Shown here one piece after another: positions 34,923-43,404 of a DNA stretch of 64,000 bases. Each line of letters begins with the position of its first letter. Position 1 is the first letter of the stretch. Made by a program: the position numbers and the translations under genes. Source of the DNA: Akkermansiaceae bacterium (GTDB lineage: Bacteria; Verrucomicrobiota; Verrucomicrobiia; Verrucomicrobiales; Akkermansiaceae); assembly GCA_015062005.1 (NCBI GenBank), contig SUVL01000015.1:1-64000 (forward strand). Direction: 5' to 3'. The notes under the pieces were generated by a model. The model ran no database searches and had not been told where the DNA came from. It worked only from the letters and a program-made list of their open reading frames with translations.

Positions 34923-37712
34923 ATGAACCACACACCTCTCATCAATTCAAAGCGCACGATGATTCTTGCAGCCATCGCTGTTTCCTGCCCCTTTGCGCAG
35001 GCTAACACGGCTGGCTACATCAGCACTTCGTCCGCTGCCGGCACCAGTCAGGTGGGCCCCACCGCCGTGTACTCTGGTGATTCTCAGGACAGCATCAATG
35101 CCCGTGAAGCTGCACGCCGCAAGGCCAAGACCTCCGAAGCTCTTGAGCTGCTTCAGCAGGGGCGCACCTGCTACTCCCAGAAGGAGTATGTGCAGGCTCT
35201 TGAAAAGTATGAAGCCGCATGGAAGGTGCTTCCCAAGGCTCCGGCCACTCAGAAACTCCAGGAATTCCTTCGCAAGAGCATTGGCGACGCCTCCATTGCC
35301 GTGGCTATGGAGTATTCCCGCATCGGCCGTTACGATGAGGCTGAGCAGCTGCTGCTGGATACTCTTGAACGTGAGCCCAACAACAAGCGCGCCCGTCATG
35401 AGCTTTCCCTGATGCGCGATCCTGTGCGCAACAATCCTGCTCTTACCCCTGAGCATGTCAAGAATGTTGAGGAGGTGAACCGCCTTCTGACTCTTGCATA
35501 TGGCTATCTTGACCTGGGCAACTATGATGCTGCCTATGCTGAGTTCAACCGCGTCATTAAGATTGACCCGTACAATACCGCAGCACGTCGTGGTCAGGAA
35601 GCAGTCAGCAAGCGCCGCTCCAACTATTACAAGGCTGCACATGAATCCTACCGCGCCAAGGCTCTGGCTGAGGTTGATGCTCTCTGGGAGGAGCAGCTTC
35701 CCCAGGAGCTGCCGACCATCGAGCTCGGCGGCACTGAGGCCGTTGCGACCTCTGAAGGTGTGCTCCGCAACCGTGATAACCTCGTTACGCTGAAGATTGC
35801 CAGCGTGAACTTCGAGGATACTCCCATGTCTGACGCCCTCGACTTCCTGCGCGCTGAGGCTCGCAAGAGCGGTCTGCAGATGAACTTCATTTTCGAGAAG
35901 GCTCAGGCTCCCGCAGCTCCTCCCGCTCCTGTGGTGGAAGATAGCGGTGACGATGAAGACGAGGAAAGCGAGGATGAGGAGGAAGAAGAGGAAGCCGCTG
36001 CTCCGGCTGCCGTGTACACGCCGCCGCCCCCTGCTGTGATATCTTCTCTGCAGATGAGTGATGTGACTGCTGCTGACCTGCTGGCTCACATGTGCTCTCA
36101 GGCTGGTTGCGAATACCGCGTGGAAGAGACTGCTGTTGTTGTGTACCAGAAGGGTGCCGGTTCTCAGCGTATGTCCCGCCGCCAGTGGACGGTGCGTCCC
36201 TCTTTCTTCAGTGGTGCTGAAGAGGGTGGCGATGACGAGGAAGAGGATAGCGAGTTCACCTCCGGTCCTTCCCGTCGTACCCGCAAGATTGATGCCAAGG
36301 CATCCCTCATTGATATGGGTGTGAACTTCCCGCAGGGTGCCACCGCCAAGTATTCTCCCGTGACTGGTACGCTGACGGTGACCAACACGGATGATGAACT
36401 TGATACTGTTGAGGAAATTATCAACAAAGTTCGTCAGGAAATGCCCAAGATGGTGAAGGTGAGCGCCAAGTTCGTGGAAATCACCCAGACCAACGAAGAG
36501 GAACTTTCCTTCGACTGGGTAATCAATCCCTTCTCTATCAGCGATTCCGGTAAGACCTATCTCGGTGGTGTGAATGGTTCTGGCTCCTTGCCCAACCGCC
36601 TCATGAGCGACTTTGTGACCAGTGGTGGCAGTGCCTACAACAATAATTACGATGGAACCGGCTCCTGGCCGATTTCCTCCAACAAGGCTTTTGCCAGCGC
36701 AACGGACACTATTTCCAATGGCTTGATGACCGGTGGCCTGCGCTCTGGTTCCGGTGCTATTACCTCTGGTGCTCTGCAGAACCTCATCACATCCGGCTCC
36801 GCCGGTGCTTCCTCCAGGGCTGCCGTGGCCCCTGGTGTGATGTCTCTGTCCGGCATTTATGACTCTGGCTCCTACCAGATGATTATGCGCGGTCTTTCCC
36901 AGAAGAAGGGTGTGGATGTGATGTCTGCCCCGAGCCTCGTGATGAGTGCCGATGAGGACCGCCCGATGGACTATGCCCCGGCTCCCGACCAACTGGCTTC
37001 CGACCAGAACGACGAGACTGGTTGCGCCAAGATTGAGGTAATCCGCCGCTTCGTGTACCCGACCGAGTACGACGAGCCTCAGATTCAGAGCTCCGGCAAT
37101 AACTGGAATAACAACAACGACGACAATAACAACAATGGATACTCCGGCAGCATGCCTGTGGCTGCTCCGGCCAACCCCTCCAGCTGGAGTGTTGAAGAAG
37201 TCGGTGTGATGCTGCGCTTCCAGGTGGAGCCGCTCAAGTCTACCGGCGATGATGTCGTGCGCTTCAAGCGCTTCGAAATCCGCGTTGTTGACTTCGAAGG
37301 TTTCGTGAACTATGGTTCTCCGATTACCGCTGGTATTGCCAACCAGAGCACCATTGAGCACATCACTCTGACGGATAACCGCATTGATATGCCCATCTTC
37401 AGCCGCCGTTACATCAACTCCAACCCCTGCGTGTATGATGGTCACACCATCGCCATCGGTGGTATGATTCAGGATGAAGTGCAGAAGGTGGAAGACAAGG
37501 TGCCTGTGTTTGGTGACCTGCCTCTTATCGGGCGCCTGTTCCGCAGCAATGCTGAGTCTCACATCCGCAAGAACCTTATGGTGTTCGTGACGGCCGACAT
37601 CATCGACCCGTTCGGTAAGCCGATGCGCAAGCGTGACACTGGTACCAGTGCCGCTGCCAGCAACAACTCGATTCCCGGTCTCTTCCCGGATGATGGTCTG
37701 GTAAACCCCTAA
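34923..37712 (+). CDS. Secretin (PilQ/GspD type) with N-terminal TPR region, Amuc_1098-like
   Basis: This 929-residue protein has a signal peptide (residues 1-28, ending FAQA). TPR-like repeats (about 75-230) come next, then a very acidic stretch of about 20 residues near 340-362, an N-domain, and a C-terminal secretin domain. The secretin signature VPVFGDLPLIGRLFRS lies near residue 860, and YDGHTIAIGGMIQDE precedes it. Secretins form outer-membrane channels of type II secretion and type IV pilus systems. It ends the five-gene cluster and is followed by a strong terminator. Asn- and Ser/Gly-rich linkers (about 545-640 and 725-740) are unusual. Confidence 0.92.
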   Translation: MNHTPLINSKRTMILAAIAVSCPFAQANTAGYISTSSAAGTSQVGPTAVYSGDSQDSINAREAARRKAKTSEALELLQQGRTCYSQKEYVQALEKYEAAWKVLPKAPATQKLQEFLRKSIGDASIAVAMEYSRIGRYDEAEQLLLDTLEREPNNKRARHELSLMRDPVRNNPALTPEHVKNVEEVNRLLTLAYGYLDLGNYDAAYAEFNRVIKIDPYNTAARRGQEAVSKRRSNYYKAAHESYRAKALAEVDALWEEQLPQELPTIELGGTEAVATSEGVLRNRDNLVTLKIASVNFEDTPMSDALDFLRAEARKSGLQMNFIFEKAQAPAAPPAPVVEDSGDDEDEESEDEEEEEEAAAPAAVYTPPPPAVISSLQMSDVTAADLLAHMCSQAGCEYRVEETAVVVYQKGAGSQRMSRRQWTVRPSFFSGAEEGGDDEEEDSEFTSGPSRRTRKIDAKASLIDMGVNFPQGATAKYSPVTGTLTVTNTDDELDTVEEIINKVRQEMPKMVKVSAKFVEITQTNEEELSFDWVINPFSISDSGKTYLGGVNGSGSLPNRLMSDFVTSGGSAYNNNYDGTGSWPISSNKAFASATDTISNGLMTGGLRSGSGAITSGALQNLITSGSAGASSRAAVAPGVMSLSGIYDSGSYQMIMRGLSQKKGVDVMSAPSLVMSADEDRPMDYAPAPDQLASDQNDETGCAKIEVIRRFVYPTEYDEPQIQSSGNNWNNNNDDNNNNGYSGSMPVAAPANPSSWSVEEVGVMLRFQVEPLKSTGDDVVRFKRFEIRVVDFEGFVNYGSPITAGIANQSTIEHITLTDNRIDMPIFSRRYINSNPCVYDGHTIAIGGMIQDEVQKVEDKVPVFGDLPLIGRLFRSNAESHIRKNLMVFVTADIIDPFGKPMRKRDTGTSAAASNNSIPGLFPDDGLVNP

Positions 37713-37736
37713 ATAACCAGGTTCAATGGTAATTTT

Positions 37737-37772
37737 GCCCCGCTCCGCGTACCGGAGCGGGGCTATTATTTG
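37737..37772 (+). terminator. Terminator of the pilus-like cluster
   Basis: The stem GCCCCGCTCCG / CGGAGCGGGGC (37737-37763) is followed by TATTATTT. Confidence 0.85.
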
Positions 37773-37791
37773 CCGCTTGTGCAGAAAAAAA

Positions 37792-38058
37792 CACACGTGT
37801 CCCAAAGATTTGGTAAGCAATAGAAACATCAGAAACATTTAGGAAGAAGCCCCTATCTGATTGACAAATGGGAATATGCAGCTCTGGCGTATACGCCAGA
37901 GCCATGCGGCACATAGTGCTGCTTTCATACCGCTGCTCGCAGCGGTATGAAAGCACTGCTATGGCAGTGCATGAAATACATGCCTGTGGCATGTATGAAA
38001 TCCCTCATGCTGGCGCATGAGGGATGCGAATTTGTACTCAAACTTTGGGACACGTGTG
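37792..38058. mobile_element. MITE-like element with 16-bp terminal inverted repeats and internal hairpin array
   Basis: A 267-bp non-coding element is bounded by perfect 16-bp inverted repeats (CACACGTGTCCCAAAG at 37792-37807 and its complement at 38043-38058). It is flanked on both sides by GAAAAAAA, a possible 8-bp target duplication (low complexity, so weak). It encodes no protein. A solo copy of the right end lies at 27025-27049, and part of the left interior recurs at 3291-3330. The interior holds an array of hairpins described separately. Confidence 0.75.
37881..38024. repeat. Tandem hairpin array with near-constant spacers (array B)
   Basis: Six consecutive hairpins occupy about 37881-37902 (11-bp self-complementary arms), 37908-37920, 37921-37954 (16-bp perfect stem), 37953-37970, 37976-37996 and 38001-38024 (10-bp stem TCCCTCATGC). 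The stems differ in sequence and length, yet the later ones are separated by nearly the same A-rich spacer (ATGAAAT type). The pattern parallels the array at 54240-54443. Confidence 0.85.
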
Positions 38059-38154
38059 GAAAAAAACAGAAAAAAATAGAAAAAAACCTTGCCAAGGGGT
38101 GTGCAATGTGGTAAATTGCTCTCGCGCTGGTGCAGGCCGGTGCGAATGAATAAA

Positions 38155-38227
38155 GTCTGGATCGTCTAGAGGCCTAGGACTCGCGCCTTTCACGCGCGCA
38201 ACACGGGTTCGAATCCCGTTCCAGATG
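38155..38227 (+). tRNA. tRNA-Glu (TTC)
   Basis: A 73-nt cloverleaf with acceptor GTCTGGA/TCCAGAT, anticodon loop CTTTCAC with anticodon TTC, and T-arm ACGGG TTCGAAT CCCGT; the discriminator is G and CCA is not encoded. It is followed at once by a terminator hairpin. Confidence 0.95.
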
Positions 38228-38230
38228 CTG

Positions 38231-38268
38231 AATCGGTTCCACCGCAGGGTGGAACCGGTTTTTGTTTT
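38231..38268 (+). terminator. tRNA-Glu terminator
   Basis: The stem CGGTTCCACC / GGTGGAACCG (38234-38257, extended by A-T pairs) is followed by TTTTTGTTTT. Confidence 0.85.
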
Positions 38269-38284
38269 ACGAGAAGCCTGAGGT

Positions 38285-39673
38285 ATGAGTATGTTCCGCA
38301 AGTTGATTGACAAGGGAGAGTTGAAGCGCCTGCTGGTGCTGATGCTGCCTTTGTATATAGCCAATCTCATGAATATGGGGATGGGTGTGGTGGATACTAT
38401 CGTGGCGGGGCAGGCCGGGCCGGAACAGCTGGCTGGTGTGGCGCTGGGAAGTTCCGTGACTGTGCCGATTATGGTGGCAGTTGGTGCAGTTCTTACGATT
38501 ATCGGCCCTATGATATCGCGTCTGCGTGGTGCAGGATGCGAGGGAAAAGTGGGTCTTCTGCTCAATAACGCCAAGTTGCTCGCATTTATCCTCATGTTGG
38601 TTGAGGTTGCGGCGCTTTTCTGTGGTGTTATGGTGTTTCCTCTTGTTTCGGATGATGCTGAGATGGTGCAGGTGGCAACGCATTATTTATATTTCCTGGT
38701 GCTGTGTGTGCCTGCCAGTGTGATGTTGCGCTGCCTGCAGGGGCATTTTGAAGGGTATGGCCATACGCGCCCTGCCATGATCATAGCCTTTGTGGGGCTT
38801 CTTCTCAACATACCGATGAATTATATCTTTGTGTTCGGCTGGGGGCCAGTTCCTGCCATGGGCGGTGCTGGTACCGGGCTCACTACTGCATTGATTCATT
38901 ATTTGATGATGTTTGCCCTTCTGGTACTCATGGGGGTATATCCGCGATACCGTCGCAATCTTGTGCAAATGGGTGCCAACCGCCGGGCTGAGTGGCGCGT
39001 CGTGCGTGAAATCTTTTATAAAGGCTTACCACTGGGGGTGGCTTCGCTGTGTGAGATGACCTTCTTCTGCGTTGTTACGCTTGTTATTGCTCCGCTGGGG
39101 GCGTTGGCGGTAGGTGCGCATCAGGTGGCCATTAATGTTTCAGCTGTGCTGTTCATGTTCCCTCTATCGTTGAGTATTGCGACAGCCATCCGCTCTGCCT
39201 ATTATGTGGGGGCGCGCGATAAGGAACGCTTTGATGCACTGTTGCGCACTTGTATCACCACCATGCTGGTGGTGATACTTTCGCTCTCTGCGCTGACGAT
39301 TTGCTTCCGCCGTGAAATTATTTCCCTGTACACGGACGAACTCCCGATTATAGACCTGGCCTCCGGTCTCCTGTTTCTTTGTGCTGTGTATCAGTTGTCT
39401 GATGCCTTGCAGGCTCTTATGAGCGGCCTGCTGCGTGGTTGCCATGATACAAAGGCCATTACCTGGGTGAACATGTTCTCCTACTGGTTCATTGGTTTCC
39501 CCCTGGCATGTATCCTCATTCGCACGGATTGGATTGTTCCCGCCATGGGGCCGGCCGGTGCCTGGGTGAGTTTTGTTGTGGCGCTCACTATCACAGCACT
39601 GTTGCTCAGCTGGCGCTTTGTCTGCGCCAGAAAACGTGTTTTTGCTGATTCCCTGCAAAAAAATGCAGGGTAG
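38285..39673 (+). CDS. MATE-family multidrug/Na+ antiporter
   Basis: This 462-residue protein has about 12 TM helices and the MATE domain repeated twice. Characteristic stretches are MLPLYIANLMNMGMGVVDTI near the N-terminus and ALAVGAHQVAINVSAVLFMFPLSLSIAT in the second half. MATE proteins export cationic drugs or metabolites in exchange for Na+ or H+ across the inner membrane. ATG 38285 is preceded by a GAGG ribosome-binding-like stretch. Substrate unknown. A second MATE gene begins at 63759. Confidence 0.92.
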   Translation: MSMFRKLIDKGELKRLLVLMLPLYIANLMNMGMGVVDTIVAGQAGPEQLAGVALGSSVTVPIMVAVGAVLTIIGPMISRLRGAGCEGKVGLLLNNAKLLAFILMLVEVAALFCGVMVFPLVSDDAEMVQVATHYLYFLVLCVPASVMLRCLQGHFEGYGHTRPAMIIAFVGLLLNIPMNYIFVFGWGPVPAMGGAGTGLTTALIHYLMMFALLVLMGVYPRYRRNLVQMGANRRAEWRVVREIFYKGLPLGVASLCEMTFFCVVTLVIAPLGALAVGAHQVAINVSAVLFMFPLSLSIATAIRSAYYVGARDKERFDALLRTCITTMLVVILSLSALTICFRREIISLYTDELPIIDLASGLLFLCAVYQLSDALQALMSGLLRGCHDTKAITWVNMFSYWFIGFPLACILIRTDWIVPAMGPAGAWVSFVVALTITALLLSWRFVCARKRVFADSLQKNAG

Positions 39674-39697
39674 GGGAGAAAAGTCGCGTTATTTTGC

Positions 39698-39726
39698 TTG
39701 ACGCCGGGGAGAGAAGGGCGTATAGT
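39698..39726 (+). promoter_or_regulatory. Promoter of the spc-type ribosomal operon
   Basis: TTGACG (39698-39703) and TATAGT (39721-39726) are spaced by 17 nt, with a leader of about 50 nt before rplX. Confidence 0.8.
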
Positions 39727-39784
39727 GGGTGCCCCGCACTACAGGTGTAGTGTGGTCTGAACATATACAAAGAAAACACAAACG

Positions 39785-40009
39785 ATGAAGACCCACGTGA
39801 AGAAAGGTGATAATGTCGAAGTTATCGCCGGCAAGAACAAGGGCAAGCGTGGTGTTGTTCTTTCCGTGAATGCCAAGAAGCAGACGGTGACGGTTGAGGG
39901 TGCCCGCATCCTCAAGAAGGCTACCAAGCCCACCGAAGCTGACCCTGAAGGCGGCATCAAGGAAATCGACGGCGCCATCCACATCTCCAATGTGAAGAAA
40001 GTGAGCTGA
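39785..40009 (+). CDS. rplX: 50S ribosomal protein L24
   Basis: This is uL24, an early 50S assembly protein with a KOW domain ([21 protein letters not shown]). At 74 residues it is shorter than the usual 100 or so, lacking most of the C-terminal extension. It opens the ribosomal cluster directly behind its own promoter; rplN and the S10-type genes that normally precede it are absent upstream, where a MATE gene and tRNA-Glu lie. Confidence 0.95.
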   Translation: MKTHVKKGDNVEVIAGKNKGKRGVVLSVNAKKQTVTVEGARILKKATKPTEADPEGGIKEIDGAIHISNVKKVS

Positions 40010-40082
40010 TGCCGAAAGGCTGAAACTCCGCGCTTAAGCCATCACTAAACTAACTAATAACAAGAGCTGACCCGCTAATATT

Positions 40083-40655
40083 ATGAGCACACCTACATTG
40101 CTTACATACTACAAGGAGAAGGTCACCAAGGCCCTCCAGGCGAAGCACAACTATGCCAACGTGCACCAGATTCCCCGTCTTGAAAAGATTGTGGTGACCA
40201 CGTGCATGGGCAAGCACCCCGACCGCAAGCAGGCTGTTGAGGATGCTGTTGCCGAAATCGCCAAAATCACCGGCCAGAAGCCGGCTATGACCTACGCCCG
40301 CAAGAGCGTGGCTAACTTCAAACTCCGCGAGGGTGAAGTCCTCGGCGCCCGCGTGACGCTGCGTTCCACCCAGATGTGGGAGTTCCTTGATCGCTTCATT
40401 AACATTACCGCCCCCAACATCCGCGACTTCCGTGGCCTGCCCACCAAGTCCTTTGACGGCCGCGGTAACTATGCCATCGGTATTCCTGATCAGTCCATCT
40501 TCCCGGAGATTGAGCTCGATCAGATCAAGCGTAACATCGGTTTCGACATCATCTTCGTGACGACCGCTAACACGGACGAAGAGGGTCGCGACCTGCTTGC
40601 CGAGCTGGGTGTTCCCTTCCGCAAGCCCTCCAAGAAGACTGAAGAAAACGCCTAA
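40083..40655 (+). CDS. rplE: 50S ribosomal protein L5
   Basis: This is uL5, which binds 5S rRNA in the central protuberance. The 190-residue protein shows LEKIVVTTCMGKHP, TGQKPAMTYARKSVANFKLREGE and the conserved end segment IGFDIIFVTTANTDEEGRDLL. The next gene is rpsH only 13 nt later, so the rpsN gene that usually intervenes is missing. Confidence 0.97.
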   Translation: MSTPTLLTYYKEKVTKALQAKHNYANVHQIPRLEKIVVTTCMGKHPDRKQAVEDAVAEIAKITGQKPAMTYARKSVANFKLREGEVLGARVTLRSTQMWEFLDRFINITAPNIRDFRGLPTKSFDGRGNYAIGIPDQSIFPEIELDQIKRNIGFDIIFVTTANTDEEGRDLLAELGVPFRKPSKKTEENA

Positions 40656-40668
40656 CTAAATTACGATT

Positions 40669-41070
40669 ATGGCAGTATTAAGTGATCCTATTTCCGATTT
40701 CCTCACCCGCGTGAAGAACGCTGGCGCCGCCCGCAACGAGGTTTTCACCGCTCCTTACTCCGGTATCAAGGCCGAAATCGCCCGCATTCTGCAGGCTGAA
40801 GGCTACATCTGGAGCTACGAGATTGTTGGCGAAGGCAAGGATAAGGCCATCAAGGTCAAGTCCAAGTTCACGAACGAGGGTAAGTCCATCATCACGGACG
40901 TGAAGCGCGTGTCCAAGCCTGGTCGTCGCGTGTACGTTCCCTCCGCCGAGATTCCCACCGTCATGAACGGCCTTGGTATCTCTATCGTTTCCACCTCTCG
41001 CGGCATGATGACGGGTGCTCAGGCCCGCAAGCAGCAGATTGGTGGCGAGCTCGTCGCTCTTGTCTGGTAA
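40669..41070 (+). CDS. rpsH: 30S ribosomal protein S8
   Basis: This is uS8, 133 residues, binding the central domain of 16S rRNA. It has the N-terminus DPISDFLTRVKNAGAARNE and the C-terminal signature STSRGMMTGAQARKQQIGGE. In E. coli S8 is the repressor of its own operon; no matching mRNA site was identified here. Confidence 0.97.
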   Translation: MAVLSDPISDFLTRVKNAGAARNEVFTAPYSGIKAEIARILQAEGYIWSYEIVGEGKDKAIKVKSKFTNEGKSIITDVKRVSKPGRRVYVPSAEIPTVMNGLGISIVSTSRGMMTGAQARKQQIGGELVALVW

Positions 41071-41099
41071 CATTAACCCCTGACCTGATATAAACTAAT

Positions 41100-41639
41100 A
41101 TGTCTCGAGTAGGTAAAAAGACTATCACCGTTCCCGCCGGCGTGACCGTGACGATCAACGGTGCTGATGTTACTGTGAAGGGCGCCAAGGGTGAGCTCAA
41201 GTGGACCCTGCCCACTGGCATTTCTGCCGCCCAGGAGGGTGACGTGCTGACCGTTTCCCGCGCAAGCGAGGACCGTCAGGTGCGCGCTCTGCACGGCACG
41301 AGCCGCTCCCTCATCGCCAACATGGTTGAGGGTGTGTCCAAGGGCTTCGAGAAGAAGCTCGAAATCGTCGGTGTGGGTCTGAAGGCCGCTGTGAAGGGCA
41401 ATGTGCTCGACCTGGCTCTCGGTAAGTCCCACCCCATCCTTCACCCCATTCCTGCCGGTCTTACCGTGACGGTGGCCGACAACACCAAGGTGACGGTGGC
41501 AGGCATCGACAAGCAGCTTGTCGGTCAGTTCGCAGCAGAGGTGCGCGGTTACTATCCCCCCGAGCCGTACAAGGGCAAGGGTGTCCACTATGTGGGCGAG
41601 TACATCCGCCGCAAGGAAGGCAAGAGCGTTGGCAAGTAA
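41100..41639 (+). CDS. rplF: 50S ribosomal protein L6
   Basis: This is uL6, a two-domain protein near the sarcin-ricin loop. The 179-residue sequence begins MSRVGKKTITVPAGVTVTI and ends with the signature PEPYKGKGVHYVGEYIRRKEG. Length is normal. Confidence 0.97.
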   Translation: MSRVGKKTITVPAGVTVTINGADVTVKGAKGELKWTLPTGISAAQEGDVLTVSRASEDRQVRALHGTSRSLIANMVEGVSKGFEKKLEIVGVGLKAAVKGNVLDLALGKSHPILHPIPAGLTVTVADNTKVTVAGIDKQLVGQFAAEVRGYYPPEPYKGKGVHYVGEYIRRKEGKSVGK

Positions 41640-41680
41640 TCATTATCATCTCAAACCCTTTAAAAGTTTACTAGAAGAAT

Positions 41681-42031
41681 ATGAGCACTATCAATCGCAA
41701 AGCCATCCGCGCCCGCGTTCATATGCGTATCCGCAAGAAGCTCTCTGGTACGCCTGAGCGCCCCCGTCTGGCCGTTAATTTCTCTAACCAGCACGTCTAT
41801 GCCCAGGTGATTGATGACACCAAGGGTGTGACCCTCTGCAGCGCCTGCACCCAGCAGGTTGAGCTGAAGAAGGCCAATGTGGAGACCGCCGCCAAGGTGG
41901 GTGCCCTCATTGGTGAGCGCGCGCTGGCTGCCGGTATCACTGAGGTTGTGTTCGACCGCGGTGGTTTCCTCTACCACGGGAAGGTGAAGGCCCTGGCCGA
42001 TGCCGCTCGTGAGGCTGGTCTGAAATTCTAA
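41681..42031 (+). CDS. rplR: 50S ribosomal protein L18
   Basis: This is uL18, 116 residues, binding 5S rRNA with L5. It has [21 protein letters not shown] near the start and the end motif [28 protein letters not shown] (partly quoted: [17 protein letters not shown]). Confidence 0.97.
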   Translation: MSTINRKAIRARVHMRIRKKLSGTPERPRLAVNFSNQHVYAQVIDDTKGVTLCSACTQQVELKKANVETAAKVGALIGERALAAGITEVVFDRGGFLYHGKVKALADAAREAGLKF

Positions 42032-42051
42032 AGAAGAAAGGTTTATAGAAA

Positions 42052-42693
42052 ATGAACACTGAAGAAACGAATGTTCCGGCCGCAGAGGCAGCACAGTCTC
42101 CCGCCGCTGCTCCCCAGCAGCGTGGTGGTCGCGCTCCCCGCCGTGATGGCAACCGTCCCGGCCGTGGTCCGCGCCGCGAGGGTGGCCGCCGCAACGAGTC
42201 TCCCGCTGAGGAAGGTCCTCAGCTGATGGAGAAGGTGGTATACGTGAACCGTTGCGCCAAGGTAGTGAAGGGTGGCCGCCGCTTCTCCTTCTCCGCCCTC
42301 ATCGTGGTGGGCGACCAGAAGGGCAAGGTTGGCTACGGCTTCGGCAAGGCCAATGAGGTTTCCGATGCTATCCGCAAGGGTACCGACGCTGCCAAGCGTG
42401 CCATGAAGAAGGTGGTCGTGGTGAACGACACCATTCCGCACGAGGTGTACAGCGAGTTCGGTGGCGCCAAGATTGTTCTCAAGCCCGCCGCCTCCGGTAC
42501 GGGGCTTGTGGCCAGCGCCAAGGTGCGTTCCGTGCTTGAGGCTGCCGGTGTGAGCAACGTCATCGCCAAGTCTCTGGGTTCCTCCAACGCTGCCAACGTG
42601 GTGAAGGCCACCATGCAGGCCATGCTCGATATGCGCACGGCTGACCAGGTGCTCTCCGCCCGCGGCAAGAAGAAGAAGGACGCCGCCATCTGA
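42052..42693 (+). CDS. rpsE: 30S ribosomal protein S5
   Basis: This is uS5, important for decoding fidelity. The 213-residue protein has a basic, Ala/Pro/Arg/Gly-rich N-terminal extension of about 55 residues before the S5 double-stranded RNA-binding fold ([20 protein letters not shown]). The normal C-terminal domain follows. The usual next gene, rpmD, is absent; rplO follows after 32 nt. Confidence 0.97.
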   Translation: MNTEETNVPAAEAAQSPAAAPQQRGGRAPRRDGNRPGRGPRREGGRRNESPAEEGPQLMEKVVYVNRCAKVVKGGRRFSFSALIVVGDQKGKVGYGFGKANEVSDAIRKGTDAAKRAMKKVVVVNDTIPHEVYSEFGGAKIVLKPAASGTGLVASAKVRSVLEAAGVSNVIAKSLGSSNAANVVKATMQAMLDMRTADQVLSARGKKKKDAAI

Positions 42694-42725
42694 GTTAAAC
42701 CACCAACCATAGATATTCAAGAATC

Positions 42726-43184
42726 ATGTTGACTCTCGACAATCTCCAGCCGAACCCGGGTGCCAAGCATCGCAAGAAGCGCCTCGGTTGCGGTGAAAGC
42801 TCCGGCCTGGGCAAGACCTGCGGCAAGGGCAACAAGGGCCAGAAGGCTCGTTCCGGTGGCACCATCCGCCCCGGTTTCGAAGGTGGTCAGATGCCCCTTC
42901 ACCGTCGTCTGCCGAAGAAGGGCTTCAATAACGCCCGCTTCCAGTCCACCATCGCTATTGTCAACCTGAACCAGCTCGAAGCCTTCTTCGAAGCCGGTGC
43001 CACGGTGACGGAGAATGAGCTGCGCGCCATGGGCCTTGTGAAGGGCCAGGCCGACGCTGTGAAGCTCCTGGGCAATGGCAACCTTTCCAAGGCTCTGAAC
43101 GTGACCGTCGATTTCGCCAGCGCTTCCGTTGCTGCCAAGATCGAGGCCGCCGGCGGCACCCTCACGGTGCTCAGCGCCCAGTAA
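42726..43184 (+). CDS. rplO: 50S ribosomal protein L15
   Basis: This is uL15, 152 residues, with the Gly-rich N-terminal RNA-binding extension (RLGCGESSGLGKTCGKGNKG) and FEGGQMPLHRRLPKKGF. The C-terminal domain is typical. It is separated from secY by 220 nt, unusually long for this junction. Confidence 0.97.
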   Translation: MLTLDNLQPNPGAKHRKKRLGCGESSGLGKTCGKGNKGQKARSGGTIRPGFEGGQMPLHRRLPKKGFNNARFQSTIAIVNLNQLEAFFEAGATVTENELRAMGLVKGQADAVKLLGNGNLSKALNVTVDFASASVAAKIEAAGGTLTVLSAQ

Positions 43185-43404
43185 AGGATTCAGGCTCAGC
43201 TGCTGAGCCTTTGCAAAACTTGACACGGAGCCGGGCAGCGCAGCGCTGCCCGGCACCTGTGTAAGAAAGGGAAGGGGTTTTCTTAATCTGTATACCTTTC
43301 TAAGCCTCAATACGGTGCGAGATAAAACAGCTGCATGCCGGGCTGCCTCGCCACCATTCGCTGCACTACCAGACTTCAAACAAATCTTAACATCCCAGGA
43401 AACC
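43185..43404 (+). promoter_or_regulatory. Structured intergenic region between rplO and secY
   Basis: The gap holds a palindrome around 43190-43209 (AGGCTCAGC/GCTGAGCCT) followed by TTTGC. A second strong hairpin, GCCGGGCAGCG/CGCTGCCCGGC (about 43231-43255), lies 20 nt later. There is no gene. The region could attenuate transcription into secY or hold a secondary secY promoter. Confidence 0.55.

Noticed and set aside
34947..37838. A 963-codon minus-strand frame opposite the secretin gene
   Set aside because: Product is His/Gly/Val-rich without motifs, a typical antisense shadow; the plus strand has a signal peptide and secretin signature.
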